From: Globodera rostochiensis
Taxonomy: Eukaryota; Nematoda; Chromadorea; Rhabditida; Heteroderidae
DNA: 64,000 bases
Reading direction: 5' to 3'
Assembly: GCA_018350325.1 (NCBI GenBank)
Contig: JAEVLN010000009.1
Location: 2,315,388 to 2,379,387, forward strand
Part shown: positions 22,320 to 33,276 of the stretch, in pieces
Layout: every line of letters begins with the position of its first letter
Position numbering within the stretch: position 1 is the first letter of the stretch
Program-made: the position numbers and the translations under genes
Notes under the pieces: model-generated
What the model saw: only the letters and a program-made list of their open reading frames with translations
Databases searched by the model: none
Told to the model about the DNA's origin: nothing

Positions 22320-22669
22320 TGTTGTTCGATTATTTTATTCAGAACTAAAATAAAATTTATTTTTGTGTTCGGTTACAATGAATGGCTAAACAAAAAATGA
22401 ATGTGAAAATGATAAATAATTTTTCTATGTCCTCCATATTTAATGTGAATCATCGAATCATCGACAAATGGGGCCCAAAATTATTGTAATTTGGTATAAA
22501 AAAGTCTAATTCATTGAGTAAAAAAAACGGGATTAATGGATAAAAAAATGATTGGTAAAAATACCGAGGCCGTTTTAGTGAGTTTTAAAGGATCGGGACC
22601 AAATTAATATCAAAATAGACAACTTAGCATTTCAGTGCCAATCCCAGTCCTGGCCATACTTTCTCATAG

Positions 22670-22973
22670 AGTAGACCGGGATCGGGATTTTAGGTAAAAA
22701 TCGGGACCGGGATTGTGAAACCGGGACCGGGACCAGCATCTCGAACCGGGACCACCGGGATCAGGATTAACCGGGATTGAAAATGCAGACATTTTTTTTT
22801 ATTATTCAAAATATTTTCCTCATTATCTTCAACTTTAATTTCCTCATCATTAGGCTGTCTCAAAAAATTCTCGGTTAACCGAAACCAAACTCGGTAACCG
22901 AACCAATATACCAACCGAAATTTTCGGCTTTCCGGACCCAATACAAGTTTTTTTGAGAACACCTAGGGAATGG

Positions 22974-23008
<35 letters not shown>

Positions 23009-23135
23009 CGGCGGTGCCGATAGGCCCGAGAAATTTTTGAATTTTTGACTCAATTTGTAAAATCGGGACCGGAACCGGAACCGGGACCTGAAAACCCCGG
23101 GAAATCCTGTCCCGGTCACGTACAACCCTACCGTA
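22670..23135. mobile_element. non-autonomous element(s) with G29 tract and hairpin
   Basis: TAGAGTAGACCGGGATCGGG at 22672 and inverted CCTGTCCCGGTCACGTACAA-CCCTA at about 23107-23133. In between a very long G tract (about 22977-23008) abuts CGGCGGTGCCGATAGG. No target duplication found, so this may be two elements. Confidence 0.55.
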
Positions 23136-23199
23136 AACCATTTTAACATTATTTCTATGTTTTTGTATACAATTATTTTACAGTATTAGGGATTTTATA

Positions 23200-23330
23200 G
23201 CCCGTGGCTACCCGGATTTTTCAGCACCTTCGGACCCGGACCGGGCCCGGGTCAAAAAATCCGGGCCGGGTTTCGGTTTTTCCCAAAAATACTCGGATCA
23301 GGACTACCGGATCCGGTCTCTAGTGGTGAC
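23200..23330. mobile_element. CCGGGC-rich repeat remnant
   Basis: Dense in GGACCCGG, CGGGCCCGGG and CCGGATCC words, ending near GGATCCGGTCTCTAG. Similar in style to other hAT remnants here; borders unknown. A 14-bp C tract follows at 23457-23471. Confidence 0.4.
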
Positions 23331-24526
23331 TAATACACAACACACCAATTGACAGCGAGTGGACTTTGTCCGTTGAATGGGCGAAAATAAATAATTTACA
23401 TAAGCTCATTAAATATTCCACATTTTTAGTGGAAAAAGAATTTTTTCTGATGCTGCCCCCCCCCCCCCCCCAATATCTGTGCGAACGATCTCTGAGACAA
23501 AAAAAGTGATCGGAATGCTATGATGATTCTTCGGAAAGGTTGGCTTCGCGGCATTTGTGATCGAATTTGTGATTTCGTATAAAAACTCTGACTAATTCAA
23601 TGAACGAAAGGGGAAAATTCATTCTCACAATCAAAATAATGCAAATTACAAAAATGCCATTGGATAATTGAAATTAGAATTGATAAAGAAAATAAAAAAA
23701 TTACACATTAAAAATTTTCTGGCGACACCTATCGGCGGCACCGAAACGAAACATTCAAAGTTAAATTTTCAGCAAATTCTTTTACCACAAATATTGGTGG
23801 TCAAATTTAATTAATTTTTGAACAAAAAAGTTTTTAAAATATAATGGATAAAAGAAAATGAATAGGTAATAAAAATTAACTCCATTCACTTCACAGAGTT
23901 TGAAAAAGGGTATAAGTGATGAATGTTAAAATACACACCGAACCATCTAATTTGAGAGCAAATTTGTCCGTCTATCACGTAAATAGGCAAATTATTAAAT
24001 TTACAGTAATGGGGCACTGCGCCGAATATTAAATTGCAACAATTTTTACAAAAAAAAGAGTTAACATTTGAATCAAATTGCGAAATAGTAGAAATTCTGT
24101 TTAAAAAATGCTTGAGCTGTGCGCTTTTTTTTTGCTCATTTTGAACGCCCTTTTGAATGTTGCAAATTGTTATTGTTTTAAAAATTAAATTTCTGAAATT
24201 AAAGTTATTTATTTATAAATGTTGGAATGGAACCAAATTGAAATCACAATTTCTTAAATATTCATCAATCAGTCCGAATTTCAAGCAGCGCTGAAGCGGA
24301 CGCCGGCAGTGAGGAAAAGGTAAGTAATTCCTGAAAAATAAATTTCTATTTTTATTAGTTAATTTTTAACAAAAAAATTATTTTATACCAATCGACACCG
24401 GCACAGAAAAAAGAATCATTGGAATGGGGCAAAGGCCGACATTTACTGTAAATGGAAAGCATAAATGCTATTATATTTCGGCATTAGCAATTAAAATAAT
24501 TTATTTACTTAATTTTGGGATAAAGT

Positions 24527-25055
24527 TCATTTACCCTCAGTTGTCACCGTTTGCGCCTCGGGCGGAAAACTCAATTTCACGTTTGACAAATTGACGCCCT
24601 TTTCGCCCATTTTGCAACGGCACGTGGTATTTTCATCAGAGACACGATCGGCAATTTCGGTGCAATTGTTATGCTCGTCACAACCCCATAGCATTGTGAC
24701 CAAATCAGCTGCAATGATTAATTTTAAATGAATAAGTGTATTCTTTTGGTTAAAATAAAATAAAATTTCAAAATAAACAAAAATTATAAGCATTTTTAAC
24801 CAACTCAAGTTTATGTTTGTCAAAGACAAATTCAGCAAAATTAACCTCCAACACAACTGACCGCCGAGCAGTATGACTCTTTTTCAGTGCAATTCAAAAT
24901 CTGGATATAAGCAAGGCCAGCATTGTTGTACATTCCAGATTTGCATTGAAGGAGTCCTTTTTATAAAAATAAAATTGTGAAAAAAAAACTCAAAAATTAC
25001 CAGAGCAAAGGCATGGAAGAATCAAGCTAATCAGAAAATAAAATGGCGCATTCAT
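24527..25055 (-). CDS. eight-cysteine secreted family, member D
   Basis: Three exons: 25055-25001, 24956-24846 and 24708-24527; introns phase 1. Exon 1: signal peptide MNAPFYFLISLILPCLCSG. Exon 2: LLQCKSG, LNCTEKESYCSAVSC. Exon 3: MLWGCDEHNNC, TTCRCKMGEKG, NLSNVKLSFPPE, TGA stop. About 115 residues, mature form near 97 with eight cysteines. It is the cleanest member: no repeats, short introns, intact stop. Same strand as members A and C, so the family is a tandem cluster. Secretion is well supported; function unknown. A Ly6-like fold is a hypothesis only. Confidence 0.75.
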
Positions 25056-26251
25056 TGCTTCACTAAGATTTTGTCTAAAAATTGTTTTATCAAACTTTAC
25101 ATAATGAAATAAAATACTTAAAAATTTCAGAAAATAAAAATAAAACATTATTCGTTTCCCAGCGAAAAATGAAAAAAATTTCAGTCATCCATTTGTGTGA
25201 ATAATGAGCGGTCAGAACAGGCGAGTGTGGTGTTGTGATTCACTTTTGTGGAAATTAAAATAAAAGGTGAGAGCGTACGGGAACAAATGAATTTATTAAG
25301 ACATTTTTGAATTTAAATAAAATTGATAATATGGTCTCCGACCCCCGAACCCCGACCTCCACTCGACCCAAAAAATAAACCCAGGACTTTTTGCAAAAAT
25401 CCGGAAACATGCAAAAAGTTGACAGGATTTTTCATAGTTTTTGGATCAGTTTGGGCGAGATGGTTGGCCGCCGCCGTGAGATTTTTGATTTTTGATCGAA
25501 TCTGTTAAGAAAAATGGTCCAAAAATGGCATGGCGGGAGGCCAAAAAATAATCAAAAAATTAAAAAAAATCAAAATGTTGAGAATTCGATTCGAAATGTT
25601 ACGAATTCCGGTCTTCCGGTTTTTCGGAAATTTTGAAATTGAAACGGATGTAAAACTGTAAAAATAATTTTATAAATCGATCTTTAGCATTTAATTAAAT
25701 ACTTTTTTCAATACACACATATTATTTTGTAAATCTTAAGTTTATCAAATTTAGGGTTTTTAATAATAAATTTATTAAATTTAATTCGGTGGGGGCGGGG
25801 CAACGGGGTACTGTAGCTCCCGTTTTTGCCTACAGTAATGGTGGACTTTTAGCGGACATCATGATTAGTGAGAGAGAGCAAAAGGATAAAATAATTAATT
25901 TATTCAAAAAAATTTTTTTTTGTTTTTTTATTAAATCGTTCGTTTTTCCCACAGTTTAGCGGACATCGCGATTGGTGAGAGCAAAAGATGAGATGAATCA
26001 TGATTAGTGGCATAATTCGTTTTGGATTTCGCTTCCATTAATACCACCACATTCGTTTAGGCCGCTATTCAATCATAGAATAAAGCAGCAATTCATTTGC
26101 GAAATTAATTTAATTGATTTAAATATTTCAGCAAAATGCTTGGGAAAAAATACCTTCTATTTTTTTTTCTTAACCTTCAAATCGTTGGGGGGTTGGGATT
26201 TCTTCTTCCGCTGCTCGTCGTACTTGTGAGAGACCAATCATTTGAAAAATT

Positions 26252-26506
26252 TCAATAATGCAAATATAACCAATGCAGGCGGCCGACTACCTTTTCGTGA
26301 AGGAAAACGTTGTGAAGAAAACCCTTGAATCGAACATTGGAAAAGTAGGGGTTTTCGTAACCGCGGTGGCCCATGTCCCAAAAAATCCAATCGATGGTTT
26401 CCACCACGTCGCGGATCTGATTGAGCATCCGATAAGGGCCGACTTTGCGTGTGGACCCGACAATAACCAAGCCTTTAAAGTCAATTTTCTTTCCGAATTT
26501 AGCCAT
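26252..26506 (-). CDS. uncertain ORF, open on both strands
   Basis: On minus, ATG in AAAATGG context gives MAKFGKKIDFKGLVIVGSTR and DWIFWDMGHRGYENPYF, but no good donor follows. On plus the same codons reversed form a possible exon 26279-26519 bounded by acceptor CCAATGCAG and donor GTAAGG, reading HVPKNPIDGFHHVADL and DFACGPDNNQAF. The plus exon would lie just upstream of the phospholipase exons but does not join them in phase. I cannot tell which strand is real. Confidence 0.35.
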   Translation of the reverse strand: MAKFGKKIDFKGLVIVGSTRKVGPYRMLNQIRDVVETIDWIFWDMGHRGYENPYFSNVRFKGFLHNVFLHEKVVGRLHWLYLHY

Positions 26507-26526
26507 TTTTATTCATTTGTAAGGTT

Positions 26527-28353
26527 ATGGCAAAGGCGACGATTGCACTGACCAAAGACTGTCCGGGAAAGCAAGGCAACTGTTTTTATTTATTGCCATT
26601 TTAAATTCAAAAATTTAAGACGCAATGCACAAATGTTGCGTTAAGCACGACAAGTAAAAAGTATGAATTTTTTACAAACGCCATTTTTACTATTTTCAGC
26701 TGCTATTCGGAGTTGGGCAAGACGCAGGCAATGTGCGACGACCCGTTTTGTGTTTGTATGAAGGTGCTCTTTTTCATATTTTTATCATAAATTCTTAAAT
26801 TATTTTAATTATTAATATTTATTTTATTTTAAAGGGTGCGACCGGTAGTTCGGAGTGTGCCGCGACGGGCGATTCGTTTTGTAGTTTGGTCAAAACTTGG
26901 GGCGACAGCGCTTTCGACGCAGCCCAGAAAATCGTACTTTTCCAAATTCAATTTAATTAATTTATTATGTTTAAAATTAGAGGTGTTTAAACCCCGGTAT
27001 AAAGCAACTGCTCACGGTTGTCGTTTTCGCTTGTTTATCGTCATCGGTTAATTGAGGCCCGTTTATCGGTTCCAATTTTCTTCCAATAAATCCCGGTGAT
27101 CGCTTCCGGTTTCGGCTAGCCGCTTAATCGTTATGTAATGAAATTGCTGACGGCATTCTACGAGCTCGAAAACGCATGGGGGAACTCATATTTTCAAAAT
27201 CAAAAATGTATCGACATGGAAAAAAGAAGGGGAAAATGATGGCAAAGCCGGTCCCGGGGTCCGGGGATCTGCCGAGGTGGGATAAGCTGCCGCGTGCATT
27301 AACCCGAATAATCACAAAATGTTGTCATTTTAAAATTCCAGCTCCATAAACATTAAAATATAAAATTTAACCGCTTATTAATAAACTCCAATTTTCTGCG
27401 TGTTTAGAAATCCGAGGTCGAAAAGGAGGCAACCACCGCGGCAACGGCAGACCAGGCACGTATTTAGGATTTTGCTTTGGTGGGGGGGGGGGGGGGTACC
27501 GAAAAAAAGTCGATTTTTATGGGTGTATTTTTGGGTTTTATTGCATTTTTCTTAAGCAATTTTTTCCAAAATTTTTGTTTTTAGGAGTTGTATTTTCCCT
27601 TTTTATTGCGTTTTTGATAAGGAGTTTTCGAAAAATGCTCTGATTTTTCTGTTTTATTGCATTTAAGCAATTTCCAAAAATGCAAATTGTTTTGGATTTC
27701 TGCTTTACAGGGGCGGGGGGGGGGGGGGGGGGGGGGCGGCGGCGCCGGTAGGCGCCGCCGGGAAATTTTTGAATTTTGGTAAGGGATTTGCAACCAAAAT
27801 TTTAAAAATACGATACTTTTTTGAAGTTTTTAGAGTGGTAAGGGTCCGGCGGCGCCGATAGACGTCGTCGGGAAAATTTTCATGGGATTTTAACGCATTT
27901 GTGAAGAAATTTTTCAGAATTTTTACAATTTTTTGGTTTTGGGAAAGGGTCGGCGGGGCCGACAGGCGCCGCCGGGAAAAAATTTGGGATTTTTGGCTCA
28001 ATTTGTTAAGAAAATTGGTCCAAAAATTACGAATTTTGTAAAACAAAAGGGTCCCCCTATGCTTTTTTTCTCTCAAATTTTCTCTTGGGAGGGGGGGGGG
28101 GCCCTCGTCCCCCCCCCCCCCCCCCCCCATAAAATACGTGCCTGCGGCAGACTTCAATTTCCCATATGTTTTTCACTATAAATAAATTTAGAAAAAACCA
28201 GGCGATACGGACACTTGCTTCCCATCCCACACAAGGGTAAAAATATAAAAGACAGCATTTTGCATTGTTTTTTAAATTTAGACACTCGAGCTTCGTTTGA
28301 TGCCCCAGTGTCAGGATTACCGAAGTATTTTATTATTTTTGGGAACACTTTAA
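26527..28353 (+). CDS. secreted phospholipase A2-like gene, interrupted by a hAT element
   Basis: Exons 26527-26581, 26620-26653, 26700-26763, 26835-26933, 27408-27452 continuing at 28153-28167, 28192-28236 and 28282-28353. Splicing gives DCPGKQGN, then CCVKHDNCY, the phospholipase A2 active-site signature (CCxxHDxCY, catalytic His and Asp), then GKTQAMCDDPFCVCMK and SFCSLVKTWGDSAFDAAQ. The CP...CC..HD.CY...CDD.FC.C cysteine order is that of nematode sPLA2 proteins, which hydrolyse the sn-2 ester of phospholipids outside the cell. All junctions keep phase. A 692-bp hAT element lies in exon 5; with it, the frame ends at a TAG just inside the element. Signal peptide and the Ca-loop exon were not found, so the 5' end is incomplete. 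Confidence 0.7.
27453..28144. mobile_element. 692-bp non-autonomous hAT element in phospholipase exon
   Basis: Perfect 8-bp target duplication CGGCAGAC at 27445-27452 and 28145-28152. Ends CAGGCACGTATTT and AAAATACGTGCCTG are inverted repeats. Inside are G tracts at about 27480-27496 and 27715-27736, a mixed G/C tract region at 28090-28128, and three copies of a GGCGGCGCC hairpin (about 27737, 27847 and 27950). No transposase ORF. Confidence 0.93.
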
Positions 28354-28404
28354 TTATTTTAATATAAAATTCAGCCGAAATTGACAACTGTTGTTATAAT
28401 GAGC

Positions 28405-28795
28405 CTAGGTATGTCCGAATGGTTTTCAAGTGTTCGGCAAAATCTCATTCCGAATCCGGATTTTCAACTTTCTAAATGCCATGGGATTTGAAATTTTAAA
28501 AGTTTTAATGGGACTTCAAAAGTTTGGGACTGGTACAAATATTTTTTGGTACCTGGGAAACCGGGGCTGGCAATGAAGAAATTCCGAACAAATTTTTTCC
28601 AAAATTGGCAAAATAAGACCCTTCTAATTACTAAATATTTTTTCTAATCCATATCTATTGCATCATTAATACGTAGGTATGTTAAGAAAATGATCTACTT
28701 ATGAAATCCGGAAAGATAAAAAAAAAACAAAAAACCCGGACTCTGAATTCGAAGCCGGAAAATTCAACCGGAATCTGTCCAATGCCGAACACTCA
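28405..28795. mobile_element. possible element with AGTGTTCGGCA ends
   Basis: AGTGTTCGGCA near 28429 and TGCCGAACACT near 28782 are exact inverted repeats, each followed inward by CCGAATCCGG-like sequence. No matching target duplication was found. Confidence 0.45.
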
Positions 28796-29089
28796 TTTTT
28801 AGTCAAATGTAATTTAGCACATTACAGGTGTGGGCCAAATCAATCTAGCTATTATTGCATCGCCGATTTTTCCTTATGTTTGTGTGAGGTATAAATTTGG
28901 ATTATGTACAATTTGTAGTTTAAAACTAAGATTTTCTTTTTGAAGTTCATGAATTTCTTTTGTTTTTTTCCGAATCTTTTTCCAAATGATCAATTTGATA
29001 TTAATTAAAATCTCTTCTATATCAAATGGTTCCAAACAAGCATTTTGTTGTTTTGTAACTTTTTAAATGTAATTTTTTAGTATTTTAAT

Positions 29090-29540
29090 TAGGGTTGCAC
29101 GGGACCGGTACCGGGACGGGATTTTTCGGTTTTTTCAGGTGCCGGTCGGGAGGGGATTTTAACAAAGATTGCCAAATTTTGTAAAAATTTCTGTTCATCC
29201 TCCTTCTTACGTAAACCAGTTTTTTCCTCATGAAATTCCGAAAATGCTAATGAAATTTCTTACAAAAATTCAAAAAAAATTTTTCCGGCGGCGCCTATCG
29301 GCACCACCCGACCCCCACCTCCCCCCCCCCCACCAAAAAAATTGATGATGGATGAGGTAATTGAAGTTTAAAATAATAAGGAGTATATTTTTTAATATTA
29401 AAAAAATTTTTGTTTTACCATTGACAATTACAAAAAAAATTCTCCCTTGAAAAGTCCCAGTTAATCCCGGTTCCGGAACCGTTGAAAATCTTGGTCCCAG
29501 TCCCGGTTTTTCCCAAAAGTCCCGGTCCCGTGCATCCCTA
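29090..29540. mobile_element. 451-bp non-autonomous hAT element
   Basis: Target duplication ATTTTAAT at 29082-29089 and 29541-29548, exact. Ends TAGGGTTGCACGGGACCG and CGGTCCCGTGCATCCCTA are inverted repeats with one mismatch. Contains GGCGGCGCCTATCGGCACC and a C tract near 29320. No ORF. Confidence 0.93.
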
Positions 29541-30084
29541 ATTTTAATGTAAATACAAAGCTAAATATTTGCAGATTTCGGACAACATTGAACATGATGA
29601 GTCTTGGTAGGGGACGATTGAGTCTACGCCACTTTTAACACATCTAACTCTTTTCACACTGAACCAAACGCATACTTTTTGAAGGCATTCGAAATCTCTT
29701 GATAAAAAAAGCTAATTGTATGCATAAGTAAAAGGTTGAATGAAAATCAACAAAGTTATTGCCAAAAAACATGAAAAATCCTGATTTTTACACACTTTTT
29801 CTTTTATAACTTTTTACTATTGCATCGAATTGACTCTTTCACATTGAATTAAATCTTCAGATCACCTAGTGCTAAATGATATAAAGATGTCAAGATTGGT
29901 TTGCTGTGAAAAGAGTTATGGCATGTTCAAAGTTGCCCAGAGTCACCAGCTAGACTCAACCATCCCTCCCCTAGGCCTTGTATCGTTTATATGAAATGGC
30001 TGTGTCAGGCGGAAAGGGTATTATTCCATTTGCATACCAAGTTGAGGCTTTTAAAATTAAGGAAAACAGACGTGATGTCAAAAC

Positions 30085-30835
30085 AGGGCTGCCAACTTAT
30101 CTGCTACAAAATATGGCAACCGGCTTTAAAAATATGGCATTTTATGGCATCGAGGGCAAAAAAAAATGGCATTTTTATGGCATCGAGGGGGCAAAAAAAA
30201 ATGGCATTTTTATGGCATCGAGGGGGCAAAATATGGCATTTTATGGCATCGAGGGGGCAAAAAAAAATGGCATTTTTATGGCATCGAGGGGGCAAAAAAT
30301 ATGGCATTTTATGGCATCGAGGGGGCAAAATATGGCATTTTATGGCATCGAGGGGGCAAAAAAAATGGCATGGCATCGAGGGGGCAAAAAAAATGGCATT
30401 TTTATGGCATCGAGGGGCAAAAAAATGGCATTTTTATGGCATCGAGGGGTCAAAAAAAATGGCATTTTTATGGCATCGAGGGGGCAAAAAATATGGCATT
30501 TTATGGCATCGAGGGGGCAAAATATGGCATTTTTGTGGCACCGAGCGAGCAAAAAAAAAATGGCATTTTTATGGCATCGAGGTGGCAAAAAATATGGCAT
30601 TTTTATGGCATCGAGGGGTCAAAAATATGGCATTTTATGGCATCGGGGGTCAAAAATATGGCACTTTTATGGCATTGGGGGTCAAAAATATGGCATTTTT
30701 GCAACCAAAAACTCAAATTATACGAACAAAGAGCGGAAAATCCTTCCTTTTTCCTGTAAAAAATGAGAGGTTCTAAAATATGGCAAAATTATGGCAAGTA
30801 TGGAAATATGGCAACAAAAGAGGGCATTTTGCACC
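30085..30835. repeat. tatggcatcgagggggcaaaa minisatellite in a probable element
   Basis: About 17-18 units of roughly 33 bp (TATGGCATCGAGGGGGCAAA plus a variable A tract and ATGGCATTTT) between about 30113 and 30700. Flanks are CAGGGCTGCCAA at 30087 and GCACCCCTG at about 30830, hAT-like ends, but no 8-bp duplication is evident. The long ORFs seen here are repeat products and not convincing genes. Confidence 0.8.
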
Positions 30836-30890
30836 CCTGGGTCGACATGTATAATTATTAATTTTAAAAACTATCCTTTGGCTCAAGGCT

Positions 30891-31125
30891 AAGTCTGGCC
30901 TCGTTTCAAACGAGAACGATCCGATGCCGAAGCTCGTGGTGAATTCGTCCGCTGGTAGTTTTATTTTAAATACAGAACAAAGGATAGTAATTAATGATAA
31001 CATTATTTTAACCTTTTTCAATTGACCAGAACCAAAACCGTTGGCTTTGCTGGCAAGTTCCGGCACCTGCCATTTCTTCAATGCCTTCATCCAAGCCGCT
31101 GTTGTGCTTGTTCCAGGTACATTGA
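30891..31125 (-). CDS. two-exon gene fragment, unknown
   Basis: One exon reads PGTSTTAAWMKALKKWQVPE and ANGFGSGQLKK up to a GTTAAA donor near 31013. After acceptor AAACTACCAG the phase-0 continuation is RTNSPRASASDRSRLKRGQT and a TAG. The basic, serine-rich tail could be nuclear. The 5' part is cut off by the repeat and hAT element upstream. Family not recognised. Confidence 0.4.
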
Positions 31126-31181
31126 CAAAAATTGATTTTTGTTAATTATAGTGACAAAAATTGATTTTTGTTAATTATAGG
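31113..31181. repeat. tandem duplication of a 31-bp unit
   Basis: TGACAAAAATTGATTTTTGT plus TAATTATAG occurs twice in succession. Confidence 0.8.
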
Positions 31182-31227
31182 AGTTTAGAGTTTTACGCAT
31201 TTTTCCTAAACGCCCCTTGCTCTAAAA

Positions 31228-32216
31228 CAGGGTTCGTATCGGGTTAAGACAATTTCCAAGTACACACATGTTGATTTCCATGTACATAACGGACTAATTT
31301 TCCGAAATCCAAGTACACTCAAAAAATTCCTCCAAAAATCAATTTGAGGGCCAAATTTAGGGGTTTACTCAAGATCAGAGCCGTATTAGCCTTAAATTTC
31401 GTTGTTGATGGATCCGAGTGCGCCGACAGGCGCCGTCGGAAATTTTTTTCTAATTTTTAACATTTTTGTTAAGAAAATAGCGCAAAAATTATGAAAATTT
31501 TATGATTTTCGGTTTTTTCAAAAATACAAGTTTTTTTTGCGAATTCTGCTGAGTGGGGTTGGCGGTGCCGATAGGCGCCGCCGAGAAAATTTTGAATTTT
31601 TGACTCAATTGTTAAAAGATTTCTAACCATTTGCTTTTTAAGAATGAGAGGGGTCCACGGCGGTGCCGACAGGCGCCGCCGGGAAAATTTTTGGAAATTT
31701 TAATGAAACTTATGAAAATTGAACAAAATGCTGCAAAATAGTAAATAGAAATGGATCAAGAATTCACTGTTTTGAGAGGGCTCATTTTTGATAAAATATT
31801 TAGCCATTTTCTTTCAAAATTTTGAAGACACAACGCCAAAACATGAATATTTCCATTAAAATCCCTAAATTTTCAACACTCACGCCAAATTTTCATTTTC
31901 CAAGTACATTCTTGGAAATAAGCACGCTGTTAAATTTGTAAATTGTTTTTCCCATTCGGGATTGAATGAATTTTTGCAGAAACGTGATTTAATAAAATGA
32001 CCATTTTTTGATAAAAAATGACTATTTTCTATTGAAAATTTTGAATATACACAATGCAAACATGAATATTTCCATTAAAACACCTAAATTTTCAACACTC
32101 ACGCCAAATTCTTATTTTTCAAGTACATTCTTGAAAATAAGCACATTTTTAATGTTTAAGTACGAGGTCCATTTTCAAGCACTGTACTTGCCATTCAAGT
32201 ACGAATACGAACCCTG
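31228..32216. mobile_element. 989-bp non-autonomous hAT element
   Basis: Target duplication CTCTAAAA at 31220-31227 and 32217-32224, exact. Ends CAGGGTTCGTAT and ATACGAACCCTG. Subterminal words AAGTACATTCTTG and TTTTCAACACTCACGCC recur. Holds three GGCG-rich hairpins (about 31420, 31560 and 31655). No transposase. Confidence 0.92.
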
Positions 32217-32459
32217 CTCTAAAAAGAGCGAAAATTATGTTTTTAGCTCACAGCAATTGTTTTTTATCACTAAATTCTGCCCGCCTAAAAATGCAAATTT
32301 TTAAAATTTCATATTTTAAACTTTTTTTTACTGAAATTCCTTTTATAATGGTTATCAAAAAAACGAATTTTGATTAAAATATCGCGAAAAAAAGTCGGTA
32401 AAATCCCGATAAACCGGTAAATGTACAAATTGGCTAACCAACGGCTGTCATGGTTTTTT

Positions 32460-32770
32460 TGAAACGGGGGTCGGCGGTACCGATAGGCACCGCAAGAAAG
32501 TTTTTGAATGCTTTAATGAATTTTGTTAAGGAAATTTATGTAAATTTGTGAAAAATCGAAACAAAGTATGTGAAAAATGTTTTTTGGTTGCTGTTTTAAA
32601 TACTGTTTTAGCGGTGGTGCGGTCGGCGTGCCATAGGCGCTCGCCGGGGAAATTGAGTTTAATTTTTTGAGAGATTTTTAACCAAAATTTTAAAAATCTG
32701 TACTTTTTTAAAAGTTATTAAGCATGGAGGGCCTGATGGTGCCGATATATTCCGAAATTGCGAAGCAATT
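32460..32770. repeat. cluster of three GGCGGTGCC hairpin modules
   Basis: Modules near 32470 (GGCGGTACCGATAGGCACCGC), 32620 and 32735, each followed by an AAATTTTTGAATTT-like stretch. Probably remains of elements like the one at 27453. Confidence 0.6.
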
Positions 32771-33105
32771 GCTTCATTTTGCGAAAATTTTTGTGAAATT
32801 TCTTAACATACCGGTTTTTACCGCGGTAAATTTTACCGTGCCGACTTTTTTGGACTTTTTAAGCACCTTTAGATATCTATTTTAGGCTTTTTAACACCTA
32901 TAAATCCTTGTCCTATAATCATATTTAGTGGGTGTGATGCTGATGCGTACCGACGACGTTGGCATTCAGTTCATCAACATTTGAGTTGGCAGAAAGCCAA
33001 ACGATAATTTCTCCGATCCGTTTTTAAGACTAAATAATCTTTTTTAACATTTTAATTTTAATCTAAATCCAAATTATGCTTATATATAATTTATTCCAAA
33101 AATCA

Positions 33106-33276
33106 TTTATCTGAATTTGATGGATTTTCTACTCTCTGTTTTTCCGCTCTGATCTTGGACCTGTTTTTGAGTTGTTTCTGAACTACAAAGTCCATCTTTT
33201 GGCCCTCTCCCTTTTCTGCATTCATTCCGTTCACCAATTTGATGTAAAGCCTCGTGCCCGCCCGTCCATACGATGC
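33106..33276 (-). CDS. terminal exon of an unknown gene
   Basis: Open frame of about 56 codons ending in TGA: GTRLYIKLVNGMNAEKGEG, then KMDFVVQKQLKNRSKIRAE and VENPSNSDK. Composition and codon pattern are convincingly coding, but there is no ATG and no AG acceptor at its start (a TAA lies just upstream), so it is a fragment or its first exon has been lost. Family unknown. Confidence 0.4.

Noticed and set aside
22850..23149. Proline-rich ORFs near 23 kb
   Set aside because: Same cause: the long G tract read on minus gives polyproline.
27705..28157. Proline-rich ORFs over the G/C tracts
   Set aside because: They arise from poly-C translation inside the hAT element.
29978..30776. Long overlapping ORFs rich in MAFYGIEG/WHRGG
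   Set aside because: They are translations of the tatggc minisatellite in three frames; no non-repeat domain or splice context supports a protein.
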